From JAUWGC01 sp963753055 (GTDB taxonomy: Bacteria; Bacteroidota; Bacteroidia; Bacteroidales; B18-G4), in NCBI GenBank assembly GCA_963753055.1, contig CAVWAP010000001.1, forward strand, positions 868,001 to 932,000: 64,000 bases of DNA, read 5' to 3'. Under the pieces are notes generated by a model. That model searched no databases. It was not told where the DNA came from and saw only the letters and a list, made by a program, of their open reading frames with translations. Within the stretch, counting starts at the first letter, position 1. The number at the start of each line of letters is the position of its first letter. Position numbers and translations under genes: made by a program. Below are positions 1-8,437 of this stretch, in pieces.

Positions 1-105
1 ATCGTCCTCCTCAACAGGGTCTCCCACAACCTTGAGCCACTTGGTAATGGTTGCTTCAATGATGCTTTCGCCCATCTTGGGCATAACAATCTCGAATTTA
101 GCCAT
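1..105 (-). CDS. 2-oxo acid dehydrogenase E2 (lipoyl acyltransferase), N-terminal fragment
   Basis: Only the first 35 codons lie in the window; the gene continues past the left edge. The start is MAKFEIVMPKMGESI, followed by EATITKWLKVVGDPVEEDD. This is the opening of a biotinyl/lipoyl domain as found at the N-terminus of dihydrolipoamide acyltransferases of pyruvate or branched-chain 2-oxo acid dehydrogenases. The lipoylated Lys would lie just outside the window. Which complex it serves cannot be told. A lipoate-protein ligase gene (46122..47099) in this window could modify it. The ATG is at 103-105, and a TATTTTTG box lies about 100 nt upstream. Confidence 0.85.
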   Translation of the reverse strand, partial: MAKFEIVMPKMGESIIEATITKWLKVVGDPVEEDD

Positions 106-205
106 ATATCTTTGGTTTAAGCTTAAATACTATATACAAATAATAATTCAATATGTTCAATTGCTGAATGGTTGAGATAATGAATTATTTGCCTTTAATC
201 GGGTG

Positions 206-213
206 CAAAAATA
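206..213 (-). promoter_or_regulatory. Putative -7 promoter box for the E2 gene
   Basis: Read on the minus strand this is TATTTTTG, matching the Bacteroidota -7 consensus TAnnTTTG. It lies about 100 nt before the E2 start, a long leader. No clear -33 TTG was seen. Confidence 0.35.
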
Positions 214-252
214 CGGAATATTTTTAAGTCTGGAATCCTTCTAAACAGATAA

Positions 253-2241
253 TTACGGTGTCCGGCCAAGATTTTTAATACCCCTGAACATGATGTTGAT
301 ATCGGTTGTAAACTTATAATCCCTTGCATAAACCAAATTTAACCAGGAAGCAGTCTCGATGGAGATCGACCTCTTTGGAAAGGCATCACCGGGATTTAGA
401 ATTCCGGATTTGGTGCCGGGTAAGTGTGAATTATTGGTTTCTGCTGATTCAAAATAACCCACCCAGGAATGCTTGCCAAAAAATACTGTGACTATATTTC
501 TGAATAAACCAGCAGGTTTCTTGACCAGGAAGATCATAACTGGTGAAACAATGAGGATGATCAGGGCAGTTACGATGTCAAGGAATCGCTTATTCCTTTT
601 ATTCCTGCGGTCAGCTATGGAGTTAATATCTACCGTGTAAAACTCCCCGGATGTATTGATGGAATTGCTTCCTATAATCGCATGGCTGTCCTCTGGAGCA
701 ATCTTAAAATCCACATGGGCATCCTGGAGCTCAGACATCTTGTCAATGATTACCTGGTGTGATAAATCCTTGGAACAAAATATTACTTCGCTGATCTTAT
801 AAATAAAGATGATATCCTTTATCTGATTAATAGATCCGATAAATCCATCATTTTTGCTTCGTTGCTCCCCTGCATTAACCAGTCCGATAAAGGATGCAGA
901 GGCGTATGTGTTTTGTAACAATGCAGCAACACGATTGGCTTCTTCTTTACCACCAATGATGATGAAGCGTTTGTTCTTTTGTGTGCTGATATTTACAATC
1001 TTGAATTTCAGTAAATGCAGTAGCAGCCTGATCCCTGTCAGAGAAATAAGCCCCCAGGTAGCACCAAGAATGATGATAGCCCTGGAGAATCGGTATGACT
1101 CACTCAATAGGGCATAGGCAACCAGGATTATCATTGTCCCGATAAATATCCCCTGCAATATCTTAAGCAGTCGTATGGGGCGATCATAACCACCACTGAA
1201 ATAAACTGATATCAGCCAGATGAAAATATAGATAGGAACAACAATTGTAATGAATTCAACCGGATAGTGACCGCCATCGGGAAAAATAACTTGCTTTTCC
1301 CAATACTCCTGGATGAAATAGATACCGGCATAAAGAAGAAGGATATCCAGGATTGGAAGGAAAGCGCGAGACAAGAAACGGCTGACGATAGCCATGGTTG
1401 CACGCAAATAAATAGCAACGTTGATCAGGATCGAAAACATTTTTGCGTTCTTCTTTGAAAAATGCTTTTTGGCGAAGATCACCATGGCATTATAAAAGAC
1501 GAATACATAGTTAATGCTGCTTTTCTTGGTGCTTTCACCTTTGTAGTGGATAATTCTCGTTTTAGGGAAGTAATAATTCTTGTAGCCAGCCTTGGTGATT
1601 CGGTAGCTCAGGTCAATATCTTCACCATACATGAAGAAGGTTTCATCCAACAATCCTATCTCATCAAGTACAGATTTCCTGAGCAGCATAAATGCTCCTG
1701 AAAGTACATCTACTTCATGGATCTGATCTTTATCAAGGTAGCCGAGGTGATACTTCCCGAATGTCTTGGATTTTGGAAAAAGCCTGGCAAGCCCGGATAT
1801 CTTGTAGAATGCCACATTTGGCCTTGGCAGCCCTCTTTTGGATTCCGGAAGGAAATTCCCTTTCCCGTCGATCATTTTTACACCCAGTCCTCCAGCATCC
1901 GGATGCTCATCCATGAAGGCGATGATTTTCTTGAAGGTATCGTCTTCAACAACCGTATCGGGGTTAAGGAGCAAAATGTATTTACCATTGGCTTTTTGAA
2001 TGGCCTGGTTATTGGCTCTGGAGAATCCTTTGTTATCCTTGTTGGCGATGAGGTGAACATCGGGAAATTTTTCCCTGATCATGGTCTGTGAACTGTCAAC
2101 AGAATTGTTATCTACAACAAAAACTTCCACGTCTAATCCGACCATTGCTTTCCTTACAGATAACAGGCATTGTTCAAGGAAATGCTTTACGTTGTAATTA
2201 ACTATTACGATGGAAAGTTTTATGCTTTCAGGAGTATTCAT
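253..2241 (-). CDS. GT2 glycosyltransferase fused to degenerate polyprenyl-phosphate sugar-transferase
   Basis: A 662-residue fusion. Residues 9-235 are a family 2 glycosyltransferase: LSIVIVNYN at the start, an NPDT metal-site motif near 93-96 and the FFMYGEDIDLSYR acceptor-side motif near 202-214, as in rhamnosyltransferase-like enzymes. Four or so hydrophobic segments follow (about 290-410), then a Rossmann-like part (RFIIIGG at about 425) and KRFLDIVTALIILIVSP at about 551. This is the layout of WbaP/PssY-type phosphoglycosyltransferases. The catalytic middle of that domain (KFRSM and DE-type motifs) is absent; only a likely tail remains (LPGTKSGILNP, then YKFTTDINIMFRGIKNLG). Inferred role: membrane-anchored glycosyl transfer for a surface polysaccharide, with the second domain probably inactive as an enzyme. 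It is transcribed alone, divergently from the Rrf2 gene. Confidence 0.85.
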   Translation of the reverse strand: MNTPESIKLSIVIVNYNVKHFLEQCLLSVRKAMVGLDVEVFVVDNNSVDSSQTMIREKFPDVHLIANKDNKGFSRANNQAIQKANGKYILLLNPDTVVEDDTFKKIIAFMDEHPDAGGLGVKMIDGKGNFLPESKRGLPRPNVAFYKISGLARLFPKSKTFGKYHLGYLDKDQIHEVDVLSGAFMLLRKSVLDEIGLLDETFFMYGEDIDLSYRITKAGYKNYYFPKTRIIHYKGESTKKSSINYVFVFYNAMVIFAKKHFSKKNAKMFSILINVAIYLRATMAIVSRFLSRAFLPILDILLLYAGIYFIQEYWEKQVIFPDGGHYPVEFITIVVPIYIFIWLISVYFSGGYDRPIRLLKILQGIFIGTMIILVAYALLSESYRFSRAIIILGATWGLISLTGIRLLLHLLKFKIVNISTQKNKRFIIIGGKEEANRVAALLQNTYASASFIGLVNAGEQRSKNDGFIGSINQIKDIIFIYKISEVIFCSKDLSHQVIIDKMSELQDAHVDFKIAPEDSHAIIGSNSINTSGEFYTVDINSIADRRNKRNKRFLDIVTALIILIVSPVMIFLVKKPAGLFRNIVTVFFGKHSWVGYFESAETNNSHLPGTKSGILNPGDAFPKRSISIETASWLNLVYARDYKFTTDINIMFRGIKNLGRTP

Positions 2242-2252
2242 TGTCTTGCCAG

Positions 2253-2260
2253 CAAAGGTA
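2253..2260 (-). promoter_or_regulatory. Putative -7 promoter box for the GT2 fusion gene
   Basis: Minus-strand reading TACCTTTG fits TAnnTTTG. It ends 11 nt before the start codon, so the leader would be very short. Confidence 0.4.
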
Positions 2261-2341
2261 AGTTATCTCAATACAAATTTAAAATATTAATTTTTATTGG
2301 ATATAAATTATAAGCTCTTAGTGTTAAAAATCAGCATTTTA

Positions 2342-2373
2342 CTTGATAAAGATGAATATCTATTATACATTTG
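2342..2373 (+). promoter_or_regulatory. Promoter of the Rrf2 regulator gene
   Basis: CTTG at 2342-2345 and TACATTTG at 2366-2373 are separated by 20 nt. This is a good match to the Bacteroidota TTG-N19/21-TAnnTTTG promoter, and it ends 28 nt before the ATG at 2402. As Rrf2 proteins often self-regulate, this region may also hold its operator (inference). Confidence 0.6.
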
Positions 2374-2401
2374 GGTAATTGAATACTAAATAAACTGCAT
2401 T

Positions 2402-2800
2402 ATGTCTAAGGTTATCACACTGACAGAAGCTGCTTCAATAGCAATCCATGGGGTGATTATGGTTGCCAGGGCTGATTCACCTATTACTGTTAAGGATATT
2501 GCTGCCAAGACAGGGAGCTCTAAACACCATGTAGCCAAAGTGTTCCAAAGGCTGGTAAAAGAAGGTTTCATCAAATCAACCAGAGGCCCGGCCGGAGGCT
2601 TTGTGTTGAAAGAAAAGCCAGAAAACCTGAGTTTCAAAATTATCTATGAAGCCATTGAGGGGACCATCGAAGTAGGTGAATGCCCTCACGACAAGGACTT
2701 TTGCCCCTTCGACAAGTGCATCTTTGATCATAAAATCCAGGATCTTTCACATGAGTTTATTAATTACCTGGATAGTAAGACCATTGCAGACCACCTGTAA
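2402..2800 (+). CDS. Rrf2 family transcriptional regulator
   Basis: 132 residues with an N-terminal winged helix: DIAAKTGSSKHHVAKVFQRL is the recognition region and RGPAGGFVL the wing, both typical of Rrf2 proteins (IscR, NsrR, RsrR). Three cysteines sit in the usual C-terminal position for an Fe-S cluster, in GECPHDKDFCPFDKCIF, so a cluster-sensing role (iron-sulfur, NO or redox) is likely. The target genes are not evident: no isc/suf or nitrosative-stress genes are adjacent, the upstream neighbour is divergent and the downstream neighbour convergent, so it is a single-gene unit. Confidence 0.93.
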   Translation: MSKVITLTEAASIAIHGVIMVARADSPITVKDIAAKTGSSKHHVAKVFQRLVKEGFIKSTRGPAGGFVLKEKPENLSFKIIYEAIEGTIEVGECPHDKDFCPFDKCIFDHKIQDLSHEFINYLDSKTIADHL

Positions 2801-2808
2801 GGTGCATT

Positions 2809-4065
2809 TTACCTGAACAAGATATTCCAAATGATGTAGAACAGGGTAAAAGCAGTCAGGAAAATCATTCCTGCCCAGGAATAGATCTTTAACCCTTTTT
2901 TCGGACGTGCTTCCAAAGGCATATGATCATCAGTAACCACCTTGTAGTTCATGATGGCAAGTATTGGTGCGGTCAGGAAAGAAAGTGTTGTGGCAAGATC
3001 AACCATGAAGCGCATACTTGTAACAAAAAACTCAAGTAGTATCAATGCACCTGCCGTTACTACCAGGATCCATATCCAATAGAGGTATCTGTGGTCAGGT
3101 AAATTCCTTTTTATGCCGGGAAATAAAATCTCTGTTGTAGGGATCAATACACGTGGATAAGCATCCAGGCATGTCAGTGTTGTGCTGAACATTGTTGTCA
3201 TGGCCGCAAGAGCAATAATCCAGTATGCCCACTGTCCAATGCTGTTGGTGTACATACTGATCAGTTGTCCGGCAAAGGCGCTTCCGTTTTCTGATAATTC
3301 TTCACCGGAGCCATGCATGACAAGAGCTCCCAGCACAAGAAAACAGATGGCCATAATAATAGTTCCGACATACCCCACCTTAAAATCGGTCAGAGATTCT
3401 TTCAGGGTTGGTTTGAACTTAAGCTCTTTATTTTTTTCCACAGTCCAAAGAGAGGACCATACGGCAATATCTATTGGTGCCGGCATCCATCCAATAAATG
3501 CAATCAGGAAAAATATATGGATATCCACTGTCCAATCGAAATGCAATGTCTGGCCAGGATCTGAAGGGCCCTTGCCAAGGGCTGAAAGCACCGCAATAAT
3601 TGTTGATGAAGCCAGTATGACGATGACAACCTTTATCGTTCGATCAAGCAGTTTATACCTTCCTATCATTAATATTGCCATCGTTAGGCCCAGGATAATA
3701 GCACTCAGGTGCACCGGGTTCATGGTAATGCCAAAGACATTGGCAACAATCCCTGCTGTCACGATAGTTACCGCTGCCTGGATGGTAAACATAGTGGCAA
3801 GGGTCAGCAGTGCAAATGCAATGATGGCAAACTTTCCCAGTCGCCGGTAACCTTCTATCAGGCTTTGGTTGGTTGCAACGGCATACCTTGCTCCAAATTC
3901 AAAGAATGGATATTTGATGATGTTGGCGATGATCAGGATCCATAAAAGGTCAAGCCCAAAGTTGGCACCTGCCCTGGTGGACTGGACAAGGTGGGAAACA
4001 CCTATGGCAGCGCCTGCGTAAAGCAGGCCCGGACCAAGAACTTTAAGGATCTTATTAAAATTCAT
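2809..4065 (-). CDS. Nramp-related transporter, non-canonical metal site
   Basis: 418 residues starting MNFNKILKVLGPGLLYAG. The frame stays open to 4236, but I chose the ATG at 4063-4065 because the family opens with GPGLLYAG and a -7 box lies at 4090-4097, inside the longer reading. About eleven membrane segments are visible. In TM1 the canonical DPGN is replaced by GVSH (AAIGVSHLVQSTRAGA). In TM6 the MPHN-type motif reads MPAPID (GWMPAPIDIAVW). These are the residues that bind Mn2+/Fe2+ in Nramp/MntH, so the substrate may differ. It belongs to the Nramp superfamily by overall pattern; substrate unknown. It is convergent with the Rrf2 gene, 8 nt away. Confidence 0.85.
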   Translation of the reverse strand: MNFNKILKVLGPGLLYAGAAIGVSHLVQSTRAGANFGLDLLWILIIANIIKYPFFEFGARYAVATNQSLIEGYRRLGKFAIIAFALLTLATMFTIQAAVTIVTAGIVANVFGITMNPVHLSAIILGLTMAILMIGRYKLLDRTIKVVIVILASSTIIAVLSALGKGPSDPGQTLHFDWTVDIHIFFLIAFIGWMPAPIDIAVWSSLWTVEKNKELKFKPTLKESLTDFKVGYVGTIIMAICFLVLGALVMHGSGEELSENGSAFAGQLISMYTNSIGQWAYWIIALAAMTTMFSTTLTCLDAYPRVLIPTTEILFPGIKRNLPDHRYLYWIWILVVTAGALILLEFFVTSMRFMVDLATTLSFLTAPILAIMNYKVVTDDHMPLEARPKKGLKIYSWAGMIFLTAFTLFYIIWNILFR

Positions 4066-4089
4066 GAATTGCAAGGTGCTGTGAAGGTT

Positions 4090-4097
4090 CAAATGTA
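4090..4097 (-). promoter_or_regulatory. Putative -7 promoter box for the Nramp-related gene
   Basis: Minus-strand TACATTTG matches TAnnTTTG and ends 24 nt before the chosen start at 4065. This supports the shorter protein. Confidence 0.5.
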
Positions 4098-4110
4098 AAA
4101 AATCTTTTTG

Positions 4111-4141
4111 TTTGATGGTTTTACCGTTAGCTTTATCTTTA
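4111..4141 (+). promoter_or_regulatory. Putative promoter of the YhdH-type reductase gene
   Basis: TTTG at 4111-4114 and TATCTTTA at 4134-4141 are spaced by 19 nt. Only the last base deviates from the TTTG-N19-TAnnTTTG consensus. The ATG follows at 4165. Confidence 0.45.
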
Positions 4142-4164
4142 CATAAAACAATTGTTATCAACCT

Positions 4165-5166
4165 ATGCAAGAAAAATCGTACAAAGCCCTGTTCGTCCGT
4201 GAGGCGGGTGAAGGTGAATTTATTAGGGAAATTCAAAGCAGGAAAATTTCAGATTTGCCAGATAATGATACATTGATAAAAGTGCATTATTCCGGCTTGA
4301 ATTATAAGGACGCGCTCTCTGCTTCCGGCAATAAGGGTGTTACAAAAGCATATCCACATCAGCCAGGTATCGATGCTTCAGGTATTGTTGAGGAGTGTCT
4401 GAGTGATGGATTCAAGGCAGGGGATGAGGTGCTGGTGACCGGTTATGACCTTGGCATGAACACAGATGGTGGTTTTGGTGAGTATATTCGCGTCCCGTCA
4501 GAATGGGTGGTGCCGAAGCCGGCCAGCCTGACCCTGGAGGAGTGTATGGTGCTTGGAACTGCTGGGTTTACAGCTGCATTGGGTATTGACAGGATGCTGA
4601 GGATGGGTCAGGATCCGAAAAATGGACCTGTGGTTGTTACCGGGGCATCAGGTGGTGTTGGTAGCTTGGTTGTTGCCATCCTGTCAAAGATTGGGTTTGA
4701 TGTGTTGGCGTCAACAGGAAAGCAGGATGCCCATGATTACCTGAAGGAACTAGGAGCCAGGGAGATCATTGGCCGGGAAGAAGTTGATGATCAGAGTGGA
4801 AGGCCATTGCTGAAGCCTAAATGGGCCGGTGGCTTTGATACTGTTGGAGGAAATATACTTGATACTTTACTAAAGGCTTGTTCCGTACATGGCAGTATTG
4901 CAAGCTGTGGAAATGCATTATCGTACAAATTGAATACAACAGTATTCCCTTTCATCCTGAATGGTGTAAACCTCCTGGGTGTTAATTCCGCCACATGCCC
5001 CATGCCTCACAGGAGAGAGCTATGGGATAAGCTTGCCGGTGAATGGAAAGTGGATCAGTTGCACGCCATCAGGAAGCTTATTAGCCTTGAAGAACTGGAT
5101 CACTATATCGGAGAGATATTGCAGGGGAAAGTTGTTGGGAGAAGGGTTGTAAGTTATAAGTTATAG
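4165..5166 (+). CDS. YhdH/YhfP family NADPH-dependent oxidoreductase (acrylyl-CoA reductase-like)
   Basis: 333 residues of the zinc-independent medium-chain dehydrogenase/reductase type. The N-terminal GroES-like part has YSGLNYKDALSASGN and PGIDASGIV; the nucleotide-binding motif VVVTGASGGVGSLVVAIL is near residues 156-173; the late motif GVNLLGVNSATCP is typical of YhdH/AcuI proteins. Relatives reduce acrylyl-CoA to propionyl-CoA or act as quinone reductases; the true substrate here is unknown. The last residues (VVSYKL) and the TAG stop are encoded by the first units of a 7-nt tandem array that continues downstream. It is a single-gene unit, convergent with aroE. Confidence 0.9.
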   Translation: MQEKSYKALFVREAGEGEFIREIQSRKISDLPDNDTLIKVHYSGLNYKDALSASGNKGVTKAYPHQPGIDASGIVEECLSDGFKAGDEVLVTGYDLGMNTDGGFGEYIRVPSEWVVPKPASLTLEECMVLGTAGFTAALGIDRMLRMGQDPKNGPVVVTGASGGVGSLVVAILSKIGFDVLASTGKQDAHDYLKELGAREIIGREEVDDQSGRPLLKPKWAGGFDTVGGNILDTLLKACSVHGSIASCGNALSYKLNTTVFPFILNGVNLLGVNSATCPMPHRRELWDKLAGEWKVDQLHAIRKLISLEELDHYIGEILQGKVVGRRVVSYKL

Positions 5167-5201
5167 GTTATAAGTTATAAGTTGTAAATTGTAAATTGCA
5201 T
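5146..5201. repeat. Heptameric tandem array overlapping the reductase stop codon
   Basis: Eight consecutive 7-nt units, mostly GTTATAA/GTTGTAA with late ATTGTAA and ATTGCAT. The first three units are still coding and the third (GTTATAG) carries the TAG stop at 5164-5166. The array fills the convergent gap to aroE almost completely. Confidence 0.9.
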
Positions 5202-5206
5202 TTGGC

Positions 5207-5947
5207 CTAGTCGTTCCAGATGGTCCAGGCTAATTCGGCTTGCACCTGCAGCATCTCCAATCCATTGACAGTTTGTGCTCCATTCTGCCTTCCTCTTTTT
5301 AGAAATTCCGTTTGTTCCGGGTTATAGATCAGGTCGTAGAGGATATGATTATCTGTTATGAATTCAAATGGGATGTCAGGAAATGAATTGACTTTTGGAA
5401 ACATACCCAGTGGCGTAGTGTTTATGATCAGAAGGTGAGCGGTTATTATTCCCTCATCAAGTGCATGGTAAGGAACCTGATTATCTGCAGGATCCCTTGA
5501 TACAACCTGGTATTCAATATTCATCTTCTCTAATGCATAACAAACTGCTTTTGAGGCACCACCGCTTCCCAGGACTAATGCCTGCAAAGATTCATTTATA
5601 ATTGGTTGAATTATTTGTTGAAAGGCCGGCGCATCAGTATTAAATCCTTTCAGAATTACCTGCGATTCTTTATGCGTAATGTGAATTGTGTTAACCGCGC
5701 CGATACCCCTGGCTGCTTCATCCAATACATCAAGATAATGGAAGATCTGTTCCTTAAATGGTGTAGTGACATTTAATCCAATCAGGTCTGGAAATTGCTG
5801 GATGATCAAAGGTAAGTCTTCAGCCGTATCGAGGAGGAAATTCTCATAGGTGGCATCCCGGATGTCTTCTGCCAGGAACTTCTTGTTAAAATACTTTGAG
5901 GAAAATGAATGTTCCAGTGGATTTCCTATGATACCAAATCGTCTCAT
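5207..5947 (-). CDS. aroE: Shikimate dehydrogenase
   Basis: 246 residues. It reduces 3-dehydroshikimate to shikimate with NADPH in aromatic amino acid synthesis. The start MRRFGIIGNPLEHSFSS holds the Ser-x-Ser shikimate-binding pair. NVTTPFKEQI holds the catalytic Lys, NTDAPAFQ the Asp-containing motif, VLGSGGASKAVCYAL the dinucleotide-binding loop, and NGLEMLQVQAELAWTIW the C-terminal Gln motif. Length is slightly short for the family (about 270), as usual in Bacteroidota. The start overlaps the stop of the DUF368 gene by 4 nt (ATGA), implying translational coupling in a TPR-DUF368-aroE operon. Confidence 0.96.
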   Translation of the reverse strand: MRRFGIIGNPLEHSFSSKYFNKKFLAEDIRDATYENFLLDTAEDLPLIIQQFPDLIGLNVTTPFKEQIFHYLDVLDEAARGIGAVNTIHITHKESQVILKGFNTDAPAFQQIIQPIINESLQALVLGSGGASKAVCYALEKMNIEYQVVSRDPADNQVPYHALDEGIITAHLLIINTTPLGMFPKVNSFPDIPFEFITDNHILYDLIYNPEQTEFLKRGRQNGAQTVNGLEMLQVQAELAWTIWND

Positions 5948-6867
5948 GATGATTTCTTTGCAGCTGATTTTTCTATCAGCCAGATGCTCAGTATCCCGAT
6001 CAGGATAAAACCAATTGCATAGACAAATTCCATGTTTTGGACCTCTGGAATGATGCGTTCATACTTGGCAATAATTGGTTGACCGTCTTTCAATATAAGT
6101 TCCCCGGCCTCATCAGTTAAAAATATCTTTTTCTGCCAGGGCCAGAGTATGCTTACCGAGCCCAGGATAAAACCTGTCAGTATCGATATAGTCTCATTGC
6201 GGTACTTCTTAAATACCCATGACAGGAAATGTGAGAATGCGATCAATCCGACACCCGCACCGATAAGAACGGGAATAAGAATAGACATGTCACGGTCATT
6301 GATAGCATTAATGGCTACCAGTTTGTAATTACCCATGATGAAGAGGATGAAAGATCCTGAGAGGCCGGGCAGGATCATACTGCAGATGGCTGCCACACCA
6401 CAGATCATGAGATAGAAGAAATTGCTATTCTCAGTTGCGGGGTTAAGAACAGATATAACAATGGCTATGGCTGTACCGATAAGAAACGTGATAATCACAC
6501 TGACACTAATTTTGTCAATCCTTTTTCCGACAAAATATACTGAAGCAAGCACCAGGCCGAAGAAATAGGCCCAGATATAGACAGGGTAATTTTCAAAGAG
6601 ATAGTCAAAGAGCCGGGCAAGGCTAACGATGGCTATGACTATTCCTGTGAACACTGCTAACAGGAAGTACAGGTCGGTGTAATCAGCAAAGGCTTTTATT
6701 TTACCTTTCAGCAAGAGCTTGATGGCATGCAGGTTGAAAGATTTGATGGCATTGATCAGGCGTTCAAAGATTTCAGTGATCAGAGCTATAGTCCCGCCCG
6801 AAACGCCTGGGATTACATTGGCTGCACCCATTGCAATGCCCTTCAATACTAGTATGAGATATTTCAT
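5944..6867 (-). CDS. DUF368 membrane protein (PopT-type polyprenyl-phosphate transporter)
   Basis: 307 residues, about eight to nine membrane segments. The first segment carries KGIAMGAANVIPGVSGGTIA and the middle PGLSGSFILFIMGNY, the paired glycine-rich hairpins diagnostic of DUF368. Members of this family were recently shown to take part in recycling undecaprenyl phosphate across the membrane (PopT). The same role here, feeding the lipid carrier back to peptidoglycan and polysaccharide synthesis, is inferred from the family. A hydrophilic insert (LTDEAGELILKDGQPIIAKY) lies between late segments. It is the middle gene of an operon with the TPR protein upstream and aroE downstream. Confidence 0.9.
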   Translation of the reverse strand: MKYLILVLKGIAMGAANVIPGVSGGTIALITEIFERLINAIKSFNLHAIKLLLKGKIKAFADYTDLYFLLAVFTGIVIAIVSLARLFDYLFENYPVYIWAYFFGLVLASVYFVGKRIDKISVSVIITFLIGTAIAIVISVLNPATENSNFFYLMICGVAAICSMILPGLSGSFILFIMGNYKLVAINAINDRDMSILIPVLIGAGVGLIAFSHFLSWVFKKYRNETISILTGFILGSVSILWPWQKKIFLTDEAGELILKDGQPIIAKYERIIPEVQNMEFVYAIGFILIGILSIWLIEKSAAKKSS

Positions 6868-6891
6868 TGGATTCTTTGGATTTCTGATAAA

Positions 6892-8313
6892 TCACTTCCC
6901 CTGTGATTTTTTGTTGCTGAAGACACCAATGATATCCAGGATATTCTTATCCTGTTTGAGTTGTGGCATATAATCCATCAACTCTTTGTGCTTGTCGACG
7001 TTGATATCAAGTGCAGATTCCAGCTTCTCATAGGCCTGCTTAACATTGCCAAGTTTCAGCAGGTATGCTGATTGGCGGTAAAGTAAGGAAGCATTATTGG
7101 GATGCTCCTGCAACCCATTTTCCAATATTTTCAAAGCTTCATCGAAATTATCTTCCTGGACCAGCAATGCGGAATAATCAAGCCATATTTCAGTATTATG
7201 AGGGTCGAGCTCCACTACTTTTTGATAAGACAAGATGGCATCCTGTATATGCCCCATCTTATCTTGCAGATCACCCAGGATATACCAGTATTCCGAATTC
7301 AGATTGTCAATCTTTGTAGCAGTCATCATGTGCTTCAGGGCAGTGATAGGATTACCTAACTCATCAAATGCAATACCCATCCCCATCCAGGCATCAGATA
7401 ACTGGCTGTCCAGTTCAATTGCTCTTTTATAATAAATTATTGACAAGGAGTATTCATCCAGTTTTTCATAACACTCGCCAATGTAATAGTAAGTGAGGGC
7501 TTCAGGCTTTTCTAGCCTAAAAGTTTCCTCATATACTTTGATTGCAGTCTTGTAGTACTCAAGATTGTAATAGGCATTTGCTTTATTGAAATAAGCTGAG
7601 GTGAACGATTCATCAATGGCAATAGCATAATCATAGCACTCGATAGCCTTCTCATATAAATCCAGGTTATTATAGAACACACCGAGGTTAAACCATGCTG
7701 ATTTTGAATAAGGATGCTTATCCAGGAAGTCAGTAAAAAATTCTATTCCTGTTTCAGTCGCATTATTGATCTCAAAACAGAAGGAGATCTCATAAATTGA
7801 TGGCTCATTATCAGGATTGAATTTCAATACTTTATGAAGATATTGGATAGCTTTACTATAGTTGCCAAGGTTTTCATATTCAAATGCGATATTGGTATAA
7901 ACATCTTCCAGGTCTTCTGCATTAAGTGCTGCCTTTTTATACTCATCAATAGCCTTATGGTAATCTTTCTGTTGGCTGAAGATATTACCCTTGGTTAACA
8001 GGATCTCCGTATTGAATGGTTCAATCTTTTCGATGTTATGCAGTAATTCAAGCGCTTTACTAGCTTGGTTGGATAAGAGGTATACTTTTGCCTGCCTTAT
8101 AGAAAAAGATAGATTTGCCGGGTGTTGTTCTATGGCTGCGTCAATAGCCTGCTGACATTTAACCAGATTATGATGATCAAGGTAATAATCAATTATAATG
8201 TCAAAATCATCTGCATCAAAGAAACTGCTGGCATCGTTTGAGATCATCCGTTCAAAACGTCTTACTAATCCCTTAATATTGATCTCATTGCCCTGGTTAA
8301 AACTTTCGCTCAT
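6892..8313 (-). CDS. Tetratricopeptide repeat protein
   Basis: 473 residues made almost entirely of TPR units (about twelve), for example YKKAALNAEDLEDVYTNIAF, AIQYLHKVLKFNPDN and AIECYDYAIAIDESF. There is no signal peptide or membrane segment, so it should be a cytoplasmic protein-protein interaction scaffold. The partner is unknown. It is the first gene of the unit with DUF368 (24-nt gap) and aroE, which hints at an envelope-related job, but this is context only. Confidence 0.92.
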   Translation of the reverse strand: MSESFNQGNEINIKGLVRRFERMISNDASSFFDADDFDIIIDYYLDHHNLVKCQQAIDAAIEQHPANLSFSIRQAKVYLLSNQASKALELLHNIEKIEPFNTEILLTKGNIFSQQKDYHKAIDEYKKAALNAEDLEDVYTNIAFEYENLGNYSKAIQYLHKVLKFNPDNEPSIYEISFCFEINNATETGIEFFTDFLDKHPYSKSAWFNLGVFYNNLDLYEKAIECYDYAIAIDESFTSAYFNKANAYYNLEYYKTAIKVYEETFRLEKPEALTYYYIGECYEKLDEYSLSIIYYKRAIELDSQLSDAWMGMGIAFDELGNPITALKHMMTATKIDNLNSEYWYILGDLQDKMGHIQDAILSYQKVVELDPHNTEIWLDYSALLVQEDNFDEALKILENGLQEHPNNASLLYRQSAYLLKLGNVKQAYEKLESALDINVDKHKELMDYMPQLKQDKNILDIIGVFSNKKSQGK

Positions 8314-8348
8314 CGATCCTGCGATAAAAGTGTACTTAGTATTGCGGA

Positions 8349-8356
8349 CAAAAATA
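8349..8356 (-). promoter_or_regulatory. Putative -7 promoter box of the TPR-DUF368-aroE operon
   Basis: Minus-strand TATTTTTG matches TAnnTTTG, 35 nt before the TPR start. It lies in the 124-nt divergent gap shared with glmM. Confidence 0.5.
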
Positions 8357-8409
8357 GTGAATTTTTAATCGGAATAACAATTGAAGTGTTAACAACATCA
8401 ACAAAAGAG

Positions 8410-8417
8410 TAAATTTG
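8410..8417 (+). promoter_or_regulatory. Putative -7 promoter box of glmM
   Basis: TAAATTTG matches TAnnTTTG, 20 nt before the ATG at 8438. No clean -33 TTG at the expected spacing. Confidence 0.5.
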
Positions 8418-8437
8418 TAAAACAATAATTCTCACTT

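Noticed and set aside
853..2091. Several plus-strand open frames inside the GT2 fusion gene
   Set aside because: Antisense frames with no family resemblance, fully covered by a well-supported gene on the other strand.
4066..4236. Longer start of the Nramp-related gene at 4236
   Set aside because: It would add 57 residues unlike the family, overlap the divergent reductase gene and swallow the -7 box at 4090-4097.
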